This document shows positions 16,916 to 25,709 of a stretch of DNA of 64,000 bases, piece by piece; within the stretch, counting starts at the first letter, position 1, and every line of letters begins with the position of its first letter. Position numbers and translations under genes: made by a program. Below the pieces are notes generated by a model that had not been told where the DNA came from, searched no databases, and saw only the letters and a list, made by a program, of their open reading frames with translations. Where the stretch lies: positions 1,204,050-1,268,049 of the forward strand of contig NZ_SNWP01000010.1 of assembly GCF_004361915.1 (NCBI RefSeq), given 5' to 3'. This DNA is from Sediminibacterium goheungense. GTDB lineage: Bacteria; Bacteroidota; Bacteroidia; Chitinophagales; Chitinophagaceae.

Positions 16916-16990
16916 TTTGATTTCTTGATCTTTGATTTCTTGATCTTTGATTTCTTGACTGAAAGAAAAATCAAAGATCAAGAAATCAAA
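16916..16990. repeat. word-repeat palindrome (word TTTGATTTCTTGATC)
   Basis: The 15-base word occurs at 16916-16930 and 16931-16945, with a third partial copy to 16958. After a 12-base spacer, 16970-16990 is an exact 21-base inverted copy of 16916-16936. It lies between nadB and the acyltransferase gene and ends just before the nadB stop codon. Confidence 0.85.
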
Positions 16991-16992
16991 CA

Positions 16993-18588
16993 TCATAAAA
17001 TAATATTCTGCAGCAGGCTGCTTTTCGCCTGGTGATCGGTATTATAGTGCAGGCCTCTGCTTTCTTTTCTAAATTGTGCGCCTTTAACAATCAGGTATCC
17101 AACGGTAATCAGGTTTCTCAGTTCCGATAGCTGGGGTGATACTTTGGTGGTTCGGTACAGTTCTTCTGTTTCGGCAAATAAAAGATCCAGCCTCTTCATG
17201 GCTCTTTCCAAACGCACATCTGTTCTTACAATACCTACATAATCGCTCATGATCTGCTGTAATTCTTTCAGGCTCTGTGTGATCAGGATCATTTCTCTGG
17301 GGTCGGTGGTACCTGTGGTTTTCCAGTCGGGAATGGCATCGTTCCAGCGAATATTTTCTACCGCTTTGCTACTATCCAGAAAACAACGATGGCCAAATAC
17401 CATAGCTTCCAGTAAACTGTTACTCGCCAATCGGTTGGCTCCGTGCAAACCTGTGCTGGCACATTCTCCGCAGGCATAGAGATGAAGAATCGAAGTTCTG
17501 CCCCATTCATCTGTTTTAATTCCTCCACAACTATAATGTGCTGCCGGGGCCACAGGTATCATCTGTTGCATTACGTCGATACCGATACTCAGGCATTTCT
17601 CATAAATATTCGGAAAATGATGGATAAATTTTTCTTTATCCATATGTCTGCAGTCGAGGTACACATGTTCAGTACCTGTTTTTTTCATTTCGCTGTCGAT
17701 GGCCCTGGCTACAATATCACGCGGGGCAAGGTCTTTTCTGGAATCGTATTGTTCCATAAAAGCATCTCCGTTTTTATTGCGCAGGATACCGCCATCACCT
17801 CTTACCGCTTCTGTAATGAGGAAAGAAGGTGAAGTGCCGGGTTCATAAAGTGCAGTGGGATGGAACTGAATAAATTCCATATTCTCAATCCTGCCCTTGG
17901 CCCTGTACACCATGGCAATGCCATCACCGGTAGCAATTTTCGGATTGGTAGTGGTGCGGTAAGCCTGTCCGCAACCACCGGTAGCCAGTAAGGTTATTTT
18001 CGAAAGTATTTTTTCAATCTTATGCGTATGCAGGTTCAGTACATACACACCATAACAGGTAATATCGGTTGTTGATTTGGTAACCAGAAAACCTAAGTGG
18101 TGTTGCGTGAGTATATCTACCACAAAACAATGGTTCACCAGTTCTATATTCGGCACCTGCGATAGTTCTGCCAGTAAAGCACGTTCCATTTCCTGGCCGG
18201 TAACATCTTTATGGTGCAGTATTCTGTTTTCGCTGTGGCCACCTTCTTTGCCTAAACTGTATGCTCCTTTTTCATCCTTATCAAATTCAGCACCGTAAGA
18301 AATAATTTCCTTAATTCTTTCAGGTCCTTCCTTCACTACAATTTCAACGATATCCTTATTACACAAACCATCACCTGCAATAAGCGTATCTTCTATGTGT
18401 TTCTCATAGCTATCCCTGTCTTCATCCCAAACACCGGCAATACCACCCTGTGCATATTTGGTATTGGTTTCATCGGCCTGTGTTTTGGTGATAACCGTAA
18501 CTTTTTTATCGGGAAAAAAACGTGCTGTTTTCAGTGCATAGGTTAACCCTGCAATACCTGATCCTATAACTAAAAAGTCTGTCTGCAT
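16993..18588 (-). CDS. nadB: L-aspartate oxidase NadB
   Basis: A 531-residue flavoenzyme. The FAD-binding start DFLVIGSGIAGLTYAL is followed by the NadB/SdhA-type blocks NTKYAQGGIAGVWD, HVYLDCRHMD, APAAHYSCGGIKTDEWGRTS, YACGECASTGLHGANRLASNSLLEA and a helical C-terminal domain. It oxidises L-aspartate to iminoaspartate, the first step of de novo NAD synthesis. NadA and NadC are not in the window. The length is normal for NadB. A palindromic repeat separates it from the acyltransferase gene downstream, and another lies between it and ispG upstream. Confidence 0.96.
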   Translation of the reverse strand: MQTDFLVIGSGIAGLTYALKTARFFPDKKVTVITKTQADETNTKYAQGGIAGVWDEDRDSYEKHIEDTLIAGDGLCNKDIVEIVVKEGPERIKEIISYGAEFDKDEKGAYSLGKEGGHSENRILHHKDVTGQEMERALLAELSQVPNIELVNHCFVVDILTQHHLGFLVTKSTTDITCYGVYVLNLHTHKIEKILSKITLLATGGCGQAYRTTTNPKIATGDGIAMVYRAKGRIENMEFIQFHPTALYEPGTSPSFLITEAVRGDGGILRNKNGDAFMEQYDSRKDLAPRDIVARAIDSEMKKTGTEHVYLDCRHMDKEKFIHHFPNIYEKCLSIGIDVMQQMIPVAPAAHYSCGGIKTDEWGRTSILHLYACGECASTGLHGANRLASNSLLEAMVFGHRCFLDSSKAVENIRWNDAIPDWKTTGTTDPREMILITQSLKELQQIMSDYVGIVRTDVRLERAMKRLDLLFAETEELYRTTKVSPQLSELRNLITVGYLIVKGAQFRKESRGLHYNTDHQAKSSLLQNIIL

Positions 18589-18598
18589 AAATTATTCC

Positions 18599-18704
18599 TC
18601 TCTCTGCGTAACCCCAGCGTTCTCCTTTCTCTACAGTGAATCCTTGCTAAAAGCAAAGCCATGTTTCATCGCAGAGAACGAGAGATAACGGAGTTTACGC
18701 AGGG
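18599..18704. repeat. word-repeat palindrome (words CTGCGTAA and GTTCTC)
   Basis: The left part (18599-18635) and the right part (18668-18704) are imperfect inverted copies that share CTGCGTAA, CGTT and TTCTCT blocks. The spacer is unrelated. It occupies the gap between ispG and nadB, both on the minus strand. It resembles the CGCAGAGAACGCAGAG type of repeats seen in other Bacteroidetes genomes (recollection). Confidence 0.6.
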
Positions 18705-18709
18705 TTATT

Positions 18710-20719
18710 TTAGGGTGCGGGTTCAACCCAAGCACCATTTTCTTTTAAAATATTGATCAGTTCTTCCACTGCCACATCACTCTCTACATTTCTTTTTACC
18801 ACATCCTTACCCTTATACAAGGTAATCTTACCTACACCACTACCCACATAGCCAAAATCGGCATCGGCCATTTCACCTGGGCCATTTACAATACATCCCA
18901 TGATGGCGATTTTTACGCCTTTGAGGTGGTTGGTAACCGAGCGTATTTTGGCGGTGGTTTCCTGTAAATCAAATAAGGTTCTACCGCAACTGGGGCATGA
19001 TATATATTCTGTTTTGGATATCCTCGTACGGGTGGCCTGTAAAATGCTGAAGGCGGTGGCATTTACAAATTGCTCAACAGATGTGTTAGAGAGGTAATTG
19101 CGCCCGCTTGTGTCTGCACCGGCAGCGGCAGCCTGCTCATAACTTTTAGTGCTCATGCCAAAACATACACCGTCGCCAAAACCATCCAGCAAAAGGGCAC
19201 CGGCCTCTGTTGCAAAATGAATGAGGTGCTCATCGGTGGTTTGCCAGTTGCTGTCAACTGTGATGATAACCGGGTTCAGTATTTTTTTCTCCTGCATCTG
19301 TACAAACATTCGGCGTACAGAAGGCATTGCATGCTGATTGTTGCTACTCAAACAAAGTACGGCTGTTTTGTCGGCAGCCAGTTGCGCTAAAGCTTCATCA
19401 GAAGGAATGGTGCCATCATTGTAACAATCAATCATGACAAAATTGAGGGTTTGGCTTTTGTCTGTGCTGCTCAGGTATCCTTCTATATCATCAATCTGAT
19501 AATATTTTTCCCGATCCTTGAGTTTTTGCCAGATGGGGGCATATACAATCACTTTCAATGTGCCGGGTAAGGCAAAATCGAGTAATTGGTCGCCGGTAAA
19601 AATATAATCGGCAGCTGTATCACTGATGTTCCATTTATCGGTGTCGGCATCATAGGTATACCCTACGCTTTGCAAGGTAGCAGGTTTTATCGTTCCGGCT
19701 TTACTCAGATCGGCTATTACCACCGGCACCTGTTTGCCACCGATATTGCTTACTTCAAAACTTTCTCGGCGCTGATAATTAAAGGGGTCGTAGGTTAATT
19801 TTTCGATGGCCGGAATATGATCATCGGTTCTTACAGGTGTGGTATACCGTTTCACCAGATCGCGGCAAACGGGTATTTCAAATTCGGGGTCCTCGGTTAA
19901 GCTTACCCTAACCGTATCGCCAATACCATCTTCCAGTAAAGTGCCGATACCTGCTGCACTTTTTACCCTGCCATCTTCCCCATCTCCGGCTTCTGTTACA
20001 CCGAGGTGCAGCGGATAGCACTCTCCGAATTCTGCATCCATCTGTTGTATCAGCAGGCGGTATGCCTGTACCATTACCTGCGGGTTACTGGCTTTCATGC
20101 TCAGTACAATATTGTGAAAGCTTTCGTAACGTGCAATGCGCAAAAATTCCATGGCACTTTCAACCATACCCATAGGCGTATCACCATAACGGCTCATGAT
20201 GCGATCGCTGAGTGAACCATGGTTGGTACCGATACGCATGGCGGTACCATGTTCTTTACAGATGCGTACCAGTGGTGTAAACTTCTCCTGGATTCTTTCT
20301 ATTTCCTCTGCATAATCGGCATCGGTATACTCTATCAGTTCAAATTTCTTTTTGTCAACATAGTTACCGGGGTTCACCCTTACTTTTTCTACAATGCGGG
20401 CAGCTATTTCTGCGGCATTGGGAGTAAAATGAATATCGGCCACCAGGGGGGTCGTATAGCCCCTTTTACGGAGTTCATTTTTAATATGCAGCAGGTTTTC
20501 TGCTTCTTTTTTACTGGGAGCCGTTATACGCACCAGTTCGGCACCGGCTTCTATACAGCGGATGCTCTGTTCTACCGTTGCCAGGGTATCCATAGTGTCG
20601 GTAGTGGTCATGGTTTGTAAGCGTATAGGGTGGTTATTACCCAGTAAAAGATCACCAATACGCACTTCTCTGGTCTTCAACCGTTTGTACTGTGTAAGCG
20701 AATGACAGTATGCTTGCAT
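18710..20719 (-). CDS. ispG: IspG (GcpE), HMBPP synthase, long plant-type form
   Basis: A 669-residue enzyme starting at MQAYCHSLTQYKRLKTREV (20719); upstream codons in the longer frame do not look like protein. The N-terminal TIM barrel (IGDLLLGNNHPIRLQTMTTTDT, LVADIHFTPNAA, RVNPGNYVD) is joined to the C-terminal [4Fe-4S] domain (CPSCGRTLFDL and MGCIVNGPGEMADADFGYVG) by an insertion of roughly 250 residues (about 300-560). This long form is known from plants, Chlamydia and Bacteroidetes. It converts methylerythritol cyclodiphosphate into HMBPP in the non-mevalonate isoprenoid pathway. It is probably transcribed from a TAAATTTG box 18 bases upstream. Confidence 0.95.
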   Translation of the reverse strand: MQAYCHSLTQYKRLKTREVRIGDLLLGNNHPIRLQTMTTTDTMDTLATVEQSIRCIEAGAELVRITAPSKKEAENLLHIKNELRKRGYTTPLVADIHFTPNAAEIAARIVEKVRVNPGNYVDKKKFELIEYTDADYAEEIERIQEKFTPLVRICKEHGTAMRIGTNHGSLSDRIMSRYGDTPMGMVESAMEFLRIARYESFHNIVLSMKASNPQVMVQAYRLLIQQMDAEFGECYPLHLGVTEAGDGEDGRVKSAAGIGTLLEDGIGDTVRVSLTEDPEFEIPVCRDLVKRYTTPVRTDDHIPAIEKLTYDPFNYQRRESFEVSNIGGKQVPVVIADLSKAGTIKPATLQSVGYTYDADTDKWNISDTAADYIFTGDQLLDFALPGTLKVIVYAPIWQKLKDREKYYQIDDIEGYLSSTDKSQTLNFVMIDCYNDGTIPSDEALAQLAADKTAVLCLSSNNQHAMPSVRRMFVQMQEKKILNPVIITVDSNWQTTDEHLIHFATEAGALLLDGFGDGVCFGMSTKSYEQAAAAGADTSGRNYLSNTSVEQFVNATAFSILQATRTRISKTEYISCPSCGRTLFDLQETTAKIRSVTNHLKGVKIAIMGCIVNGPGEMADADFGYVGSGVGKITLYKGKDVVKRNVESDVAVEELINILKENGAWVEPAP

Positions 20720-20736
20720 AAATGAGATATGAGGTA

Positions 20737-20744
20737 CAAATTTA
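20737..20744 (-). promoter_or_regulatory. -7 box of ispG
   Basis: On the minus strand TAAATTTG matches TAnnTTTG exactly and lies 17 bases before the chosen ispG ATG. No TTG is seen at the proper distance upstream. Confidence 0.5.
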
Positions 20745-20958
20745 ACAGGAAAAGGGCAGAATGGTTGGGTGGGGTTTAAAAGGGGTTTAAGAGTAAAAAA
20801 CGGCTTTATTACCACTTGGCAGATCCAAATCTACTGGTTGTACACCCACTGCAAACAGCCATTTTTCCCCAAAAAACAAGCAAAGCTAATTCGCTTATTA
20901 TCATGGCTTTACTCAGACCAACAACACAGCAACAACATAGCATCAACACAGTTCAACA

Positions 20959-20996
20959 CTAAAACAATGTTATGGAGTGTTAAAAAAATGTTTTAG
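20959..20996. repeat. inverted repeat CTAAAACA-N22-TGTTTTAG
   Basis: Perfect 8-base arms at 20959-20966 and 20989-20996, with a nested AACACT/AGTGTT pair across 20955-20980. It could be an operator or a weak hairpin; nothing tells which. Confidence 0.4.
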
Positions 20997-21062
20997 ATAT
21001 GTTGTAAAACTGAATAAACCCCCTGCAGTGAGCAAAACTGAATGGGTTCTGACCCATAGATC

Positions 21063-21095
21063 AAAAAAAGCCTGCATTCCTACGAATACAGGCTT
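21063..21095 (-). terminator. Rho-independent terminator of the susCD-M1-GH127 operon
   Basis: On the minus strand a 12-base stem (AAGCCTGTATTC with GAATGCAGGCTT, one G-U pair) is followed by seven T. It lies 33 bases after the GH127 stop codon. Confidence 0.9.
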
Positions 21096-21128
21096 AACGA
21101 TAAACGCCAAAACAAAATAGTTAATAGT

Positions 21129-23891
21129 CTATTGCTTCTCTTTAATCCATACAGCAGATGCCAGCGGTCTGTTCTGGATACGCTGTGGTGGTTCATTGGC
21201 TTCTGTGGGTAAGGTAGTAGTGGTGGCAGCTGGTACTTTACCATCAATACGGTTGGTTCTGGCATAGTTAGGTATGGCCAGTAAAGGACTGCCATCTTCC
21301 CACTGTCCCTTAATCACCAGCATACCACGCAGAAAATTATCTCTCCATTCTATGGCCAATGGTTTTTTGGTATCAATCGCTTTGTTGATGTCCTGTCCAT
21401 CAGCTGTTTCCACATTATAAATCAATGGCCCAAAGCGTAAAGCTACACGGCCACGATTGGCTTCAATTCTATCATCGGCACGAAACTTCTGTACTTCCAT
21501 GGGCATTTCCAGTTCTATTTTATCGCCTTTTTTCCAGGTGCGCTTCAGAGCCACATAACCCTTTTCGATGGTTACGGGTACAGGTTTACCATTTACTTTC
21601 AGGTATTTCAGTCCTTTCACTTCTTTGTCAGGTGTGTAGAGTTCGCTGGTAGTTCTGTTGGGTACGCGTACATATACGGTAAACTCCTTACTTACTTTCG
21701 GGTTCACGGTTATGCCTACCGCACCTTCCCATGGATAATTGGTTTTCTGTACCATTTCCACATCGGTTCCTGCCACACGTTCTACATTGATGGTACTACC
21801 GATATACATATTTACATAAATGCCTTTCGGATCGGTTACATAGGTCCAGGTGGGCACCATCAATAAAGTACGCGGAATATTACCTACACAACATGGACAT
21901 ACATGCCAGGGGTCTCTGGGTTGTGCTTCTGATAAACGATTGGTATAATAGAAATTCTTACCATCCAGATCCAGTGAACCCAGCAAGGCATTGTACATGG
22001 TTTCTTCATACAGATCCGCATATTTGGCATCATGATAAGCCAGGTTCATTTTATACTGGAAGAAAATTAAACCCGCACTGGAGCATGATTCGCAATAAGC
22101 ATTGTTGCGCAAAGAATAATTCGGACCAAAACCTTCCGATGTTTCACCACTGCCAATACCGCCGGTGAAATAATATTTTTTGTTGATGAGGTTGTTCCAT
22201 AAACTCATCACCGCACTCTGGTAATCTACATCACCTGTTTCAGCAGCCACATCGGCCATCGCTGAATAGTTGTAGGTAGCCCTTACCGCATGACCTACAG
22301 CTTCATATTGTTGCTGTACGGGCACATGGCTCTGGTCGTACTCGCTACCATTCTTACGGCTATCGAGCAGGTATTTAGCCAGTTTAACATAGCTATCGCC
22401 CCGGCCGTTTTTCTCCATATCGTTTACAAAACGACCAAAACGTACCAGCGCCTGTTCCATTTCCTGGTGACCATCGTACCATTCTTTCTGTCCCGGACCT
22501 GTTCCGATATTTTTTACCCAGCAGTCGGCCAGTTTTTTGGCAGCATCGTACAAACGCCTGTCTTTACCATTGGTTAAGGTATAGTGGTTAATAGCAGATT
22601 CTATAAAATATCCCGCTACATAACCTTCATGATCGCCTCGGTTACGTGGTGCCCAACGGTCTTTCCAACGGGTGGTATCGCGTAAGGTATAAGCTGTATG
22701 CAGGTATCCGTCTGGTTCCTGTGCAGCAAGAATAATGGGTATCCATCTTTCCAGTGCTTCTTTCATTTTTGCCTGAGCCGCAATAATTTCTTTATCACCT
22801 TGTGGGTCTACCATCAAGGCGATACAAATAGATTCCACGGTTTGGTGCACCCATGCATTCGAGAATACATACCCTTTATGGCGCTCATGTTTTTCACCAC
22901 GCAGGGCCTTGGCGGCTTCAATAAAATTATCGAGACCTCCCTGACCAATGGTGAGGTCGGTACGTTCGTTCTGTGCAATACAATAAGGTATCCAGTTTAC
23001 AATCATGGCTTTGGCACGATCGTTCCAGAGTTTATTGTCAATTTTATATTTCTTGGTATACACCACATCCAGTCTGTTCACGGGTGGCGGGTTGTGTACT
23101 TTTACTTTGATGCTAGATGTTTGAGACTGATTACCTTCTACAGCTGTCATTGCCAGTTCATAATCGCCTACCGCGCTAAAACTCGCCGTTGCTTTCAGAT
23201 CAGACGGATTGCTGAACTGTACAGTACCCGGACCCGATACTTTTTTCCATTCCACTTTAGAAACCGGTGTAACCGATTTTACAGATGCATCGAGGTAGGT
23301 TTTACCATTGATGATTACATCACGGTCAATACCTGCCGACACCAATGGTTTGGGATTGGCTGAGTTGGGGCTTTTGTTCACCACCCATTCCAGTAAAGTA
23401 GTCACGCCACGGTCTGCAGAATCCAGATCAATACGCATACGTGTGGTGGTAATTTCTTTGAAGCTGGTGGTATTGAGTTGGTTATTTTCCTTGCCCATAC
23501 CCTGTGCATTTTCTACCGGTACAAAAGCGGTACCATTCCAGTAAGAAATACGGTATTGTTCGGGCAAACGAACATTGTTGTTGAAGTTCCACCAGAACAG
23601 TGCTACTTCACTGGTGGTAACCGGCTCCTGCCATTCGTATTGTACCCATATATTGGCACGGGGAGGGCGGTTATTATTATTATTAAAACCACGGTTATTG
23701 GCGGTATTAACAGGTGTTTTCTGGTCATTCAACCCTTCTACACCAAAACCACCACGGCTGGAACTAACCTTCGCCACCAATGCCAGGTTGGGTTTACCCG
23801 TAGGCGATGTTTGTGCATGGGTTAAGGTTACCAAACCCGTTAACAGCAAAACCTGCAGTATTCCTGTTAAAACGAATCGAAATTTTTTCAT
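21129..23891 (-). CDS. GH127 beta-L-arabinofuranosidase with N-terminal F5/8C and PKD-like domains
   Basis: A 920-residue exported enzyme with a signal peptide ending near residue 26 (THAQ). Residues 30-165 look like an F5/8 type C (CBM32-like) module (YEWQEPVTTSEVALFWW). Residues 180-270 look like a PKD/Ig module (SAGIDRDVIINGKTYLDAS). The rest is a GH127 catalytic domain. The zinc and thiol site of the family is complete: Glu601 and Cys603 in YCESCSS, and Cys667 and Cys668 in VCPCCVG. HypBA1 of Bifidobacterium, the founder of GH127, removes beta-L-arabinofuranose from hydroxyproline-linked chains. It is the last gene of a susCD operon, 23 bases after an M1 peptidase gene. RG-II-type targets are an alternative. 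Confidence 0.9.
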   Translation of the reverse strand: MKKFRFVLTGILQVLLLTGLVTLTHAQTSPTGKPNLALVAKVSSSRGGFGVEGLNDQKTPVNTANNRGFNNNNNRPPRANIWVQYEWQEPVTTSEVALFWWNFNNNVRLPEQYRISYWNGTAFVPVENAQGMGKENNQLNTTSFKEITTTRMRIDLDSADRGVTTLLEWVVNKSPNSANPKPLVSAGIDRDVIINGKTYLDASVKSVTPVSKVEWKKVSGPGTVQFSNPSDLKATASFSAVGDYELAMTAVEGNQSQTSSIKVKVHNPPPVNRLDVVYTKKYKIDNKLWNDRAKAMIVNWIPYCIAQNERTDLTIGQGGLDNFIEAAKALRGEKHERHKGYVFSNAWVHQTVESICIALMVDPQGDKEIIAAQAKMKEALERWIPIILAAQEPDGYLHTAYTLRDTTRWKDRWAPRNRGDHEGYVAGYFIESAINHYTLTNGKDRRLYDAAKKLADCWVKNIGTGPGQKEWYDGHQEMEQALVRFGRFVNDMEKNGRGDSYVKLAKYLLDSRKNGSEYDQSHVPVQQQYEAVGHAVRATYNYSAMADVAAETGDVDYQSAVMSLWNNLINKKYYFTGGIGSGETSEGFGPNYSLRNNAYCESCSSAGLIFFQYKMNLAYHDAKYADLYEETMYNALLGSLDLDGKNFYYTNRLSEAQPRDPWHVCPCCVGNIPRTLLMVPTWTYVTDPKGIYVNMYIGSTINVERVAGTDVEMVQKTNYPWEGAVGITVNPKVSKEFTVYVRVPNRTTSELYTPDKEVKGLKYLKVNGKPVPVTIEKGYVALKRTWKKGDKIELEMPMEVQKFRADDRIEANRGRVALRFGPLIYNVETADGQDINKAIDTKKPLAIEWRDNFLRGMLVIKGQWEDGSPLLAIPNYARTNRIDGKVPAATTTTLPTEANEPPQRIQNRPLASAVWIKEKQ

Positions 23892-23914
23892 GAATCTCCG
23901 AATTTAAAAATGAA

Positions 23915-25585
23915 TTATTGTATGGGTACAGGGTCTACATAATACATATTCTTTACGCCATCCACTGTTAACAGCGAAAGTTCTGCTGCTGTCAGTTCAG
24001 TCGTCTTCCACACATCGGTGGGTAATAATTTTAATACAGTGTTATTGTTTTTTAATACGATCGGTAGGTTAAAACCCGGTATACAATTGGTATAACGGTA
24101 ACGTGCGGTATTACCAGTGATTTGAAATTCGAATTTAGGTATCGTAATATTTCTCAGGTACTGATCAAATACTTTACTATAATCGAAACCGGCTTTGGCA
24201 GATATATAGTTTTCTACCTGTGTGGAAGTAACCGTCTGGTGATAGAAATCTTTATTCAGTCCACGAAGTATCTGCCTGAATTTTTCATTGTCGTTGATGC
24301 TATGTTTGATCGCATGTAAAAGGTTGCCACCTTTCGGATACATATCACCACTACCCTGCGCATTTACACCATAAGCTGTTGGTATAATCGGTTTATCGTT
24401 GCGGATACCTCTTCTGATACCTACATTGTATTCATTGCCTGCCTGCTCTCCGAAAATATATTCAATGAAAAGTGTTTCACTGTAATTGGTAAAACCTTCG
24501 TGCACCCACATATCGGCCAGGTCTTTCGAAGTAATATTGTTACCAAACCATTCATGACCACTTTCGTGTATCACAATAAAATCCCATTTCAAACCCCAGC
24601 CCGTTCCGGAGCCATCCCGCTTTCTGTAACCTGGCTGGTACCAGTTACCATAGGCAACTGCACTCTGGTGTTCCATTCCGGTATGCGGTACATCAATGAG
24701 CTGATAGCCATCTTCATAAAAAGGATATGGACCAAACCAGTACTCAAAACTTTTCATGGTATTGTGTACTTCCTTAGGGAGATAGCTTTTGGCTTTTTGT
24801 TCATTATAATCCAATACCCAGTAAGTAAGGTCGAGTTTACCTTTTTCACCGGTGTACACTTCTTTAAAGCTGATATACTTTCCGATATACGGAATAATAT
24901 TGTAGTTGTTGATGGGATTGGTTACTTCCCAGCGATAGCTGGTAGTACCATCACCATGTTTTGTTGTTTTTTTCAACCTGCCATTACCAACGGCCATCAA
25001 TGTATCGGGCACACGCATGGTGAGTGAGGCGCCTTTATCCGGTTCATCACTCTGGTGATCTTTACAAGGGTACCAGATAGAAGCACCGGCTCCACCCTGA
25101 CAGGTGACAGTCATCCAGGGTCTGCCCAGTGAATCTTTGGTGAAGGTCCACCCACCATCCCAGGGAGCCCGGATGGCTTCGTGTGGGGTACCACTGTAGC
25201 GAATAGAGATTTTTCCGTTGGTACCTTTTTGCTGATTAGGGATTTCAATCATCCATACCGATCCTTCTTTTGTAAATGGATATTTTTTGCCGGATGCATC
25301 TGTTACCTCATCGATCTTCAATGGATCTTTCAGATCGATCTGCATTTTTGTGGTTCCGTTATTGGCTACTACCGTATAGCTAATGGTATTGGTACCTTTT
25401 AATGTTTTCGAAGTAAAATCAGGCTGTATTTCCAGGTCATACCTTGTAAGGTTCCACCAGGCTCTTTCAGGCGTAATGGTACCACGCAATGAATCTTTTT
25501 TGGTAAAGCCAGACTGGTTTTGTGCCTGCAACATTACTGTGGTACTCAGAAGGAAAACAAGTAGTAGAAGAAATCGGATTTTCAT
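23915..25585 (-). CDS. exported M1-family metallopeptidase
   Basis: A 556-residue gluzincin with a signal peptide ending near residue 21 (MLQAQ). The N-terminal beta domain is followed by the substrate motif TGMEHQSAVAYG, a variant of GAMEN. The zinc site HESGH is at residues 340-344 and the third ligand Glu363 is in WVHEGFTNYSE. It lacks the long helical C-terminal domain of full M1 aminopeptidases, as in many Bacteroidetes homologues. It would trim peptides from the N-terminus in the periplasm or at the surface. It lies between susD and a GH127 gene in one operon, so a glycopeptide substrate is a fair inference. A 13-bp hairpin lies between it and susD. Confidence 0.92.
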   Translation of the reverse strand: MKIRFLLLLVFLLSTTVMLQAQNQSGFTKKDSLRGTITPERAWWNLTRYDLEIQPDFTSKTLKGTNTISYTVVANNGTTKMQIDLKDPLKIDEVTDASGKKYPFTKEGSVWMIEIPNQQKGTNGKISIRYSGTPHEAIRAPWDGGWTFTKDSLGRPWMTVTCQGGAGASIWYPCKDHQSDEPDKGASLTMRVPDTLMAVGNGRLKKTTKHGDGTTSYRWEVTNPINNYNIIPYIGKYISFKEVYTGEKGKLDLTYWVLDYNEQKAKSYLPKEVHNTMKSFEYWFGPYPFYEDGYQLIDVPHTGMEHQSAVAYGNWYQPGYRKRDGSGTGWGLKWDFIVIHESGHEWFGNNITSKDLADMWVHEGFTNYSETLFIEYIFGEQAGNEYNVGIRRGIRNDKPIIPTAYGVNAQGSGDMYPKGGNLLHAIKHSINDNEKFRQILRGLNKDFYHQTVTSTQVENYISAKAGFDYSKVFDQYLRNITIPKFEFQITGNTARYRYTNCIPGFNLPIVLKNNNTVLKLLPTDVWKTTELTAAELSLLTVDGVKNMYYVDPVPIQ

Positions 25586-25628
25586 ATGTTATGCTTTTCT
25601 CTGGTGAAGATAGGGAGGTATTTGAACA

Positions 25629-25663
25629 GCAAGACCTGCAATTGAACTGTTTGCAGGCCTTGC
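25629..25663 (-). promoter_or_regulatory. intercistronic hairpin between susD and the M1 gene
   Basis: Arms 25629-25641 and 25651-25663 form a 13-bp stem with a 9-base loop. The only imperfect pair is a G-U in minus-strand RNA but an A-C mismatch in plus-strand RNA, so it looks selected in the operon transcript. No T-run follows, which suggests mRNA processing, stabilisation or attenuation rather than a full terminator. Confidence 0.65.
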
Positions 25664-25709
25664 TATCACTTAATACCTAAAACCTAAACCTTATGAGAAA
25701 GAGACTTGA

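Larger units (their letters stand above)
20720..21128. other. intergenic region between ispG and the GH127 gene
   Basis: No gene is seen. It holds the ispG promoter at one end and the terminator of the GH127 operon at the other. Between them is an A/C-rich stretch with repeated ACAACA-like words (about 20918-20965) and the dyad at 20959-20996. Confidence 0.6.

Noticed and set aside
16909-16974. N-terminal extension of the LpxL-like acyltransferase
   Set aside because: It is encoded by the direct repeat and gives KKSKIKK repeats; family members start at the membrane segment.
20720-20815. N-terminal extension of IspG by 32 residues
   Set aside because: The extension (Phe/Pro-rich) reads through the -7 box and is not like IspG. 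The ATG at 20719 fits the family start.
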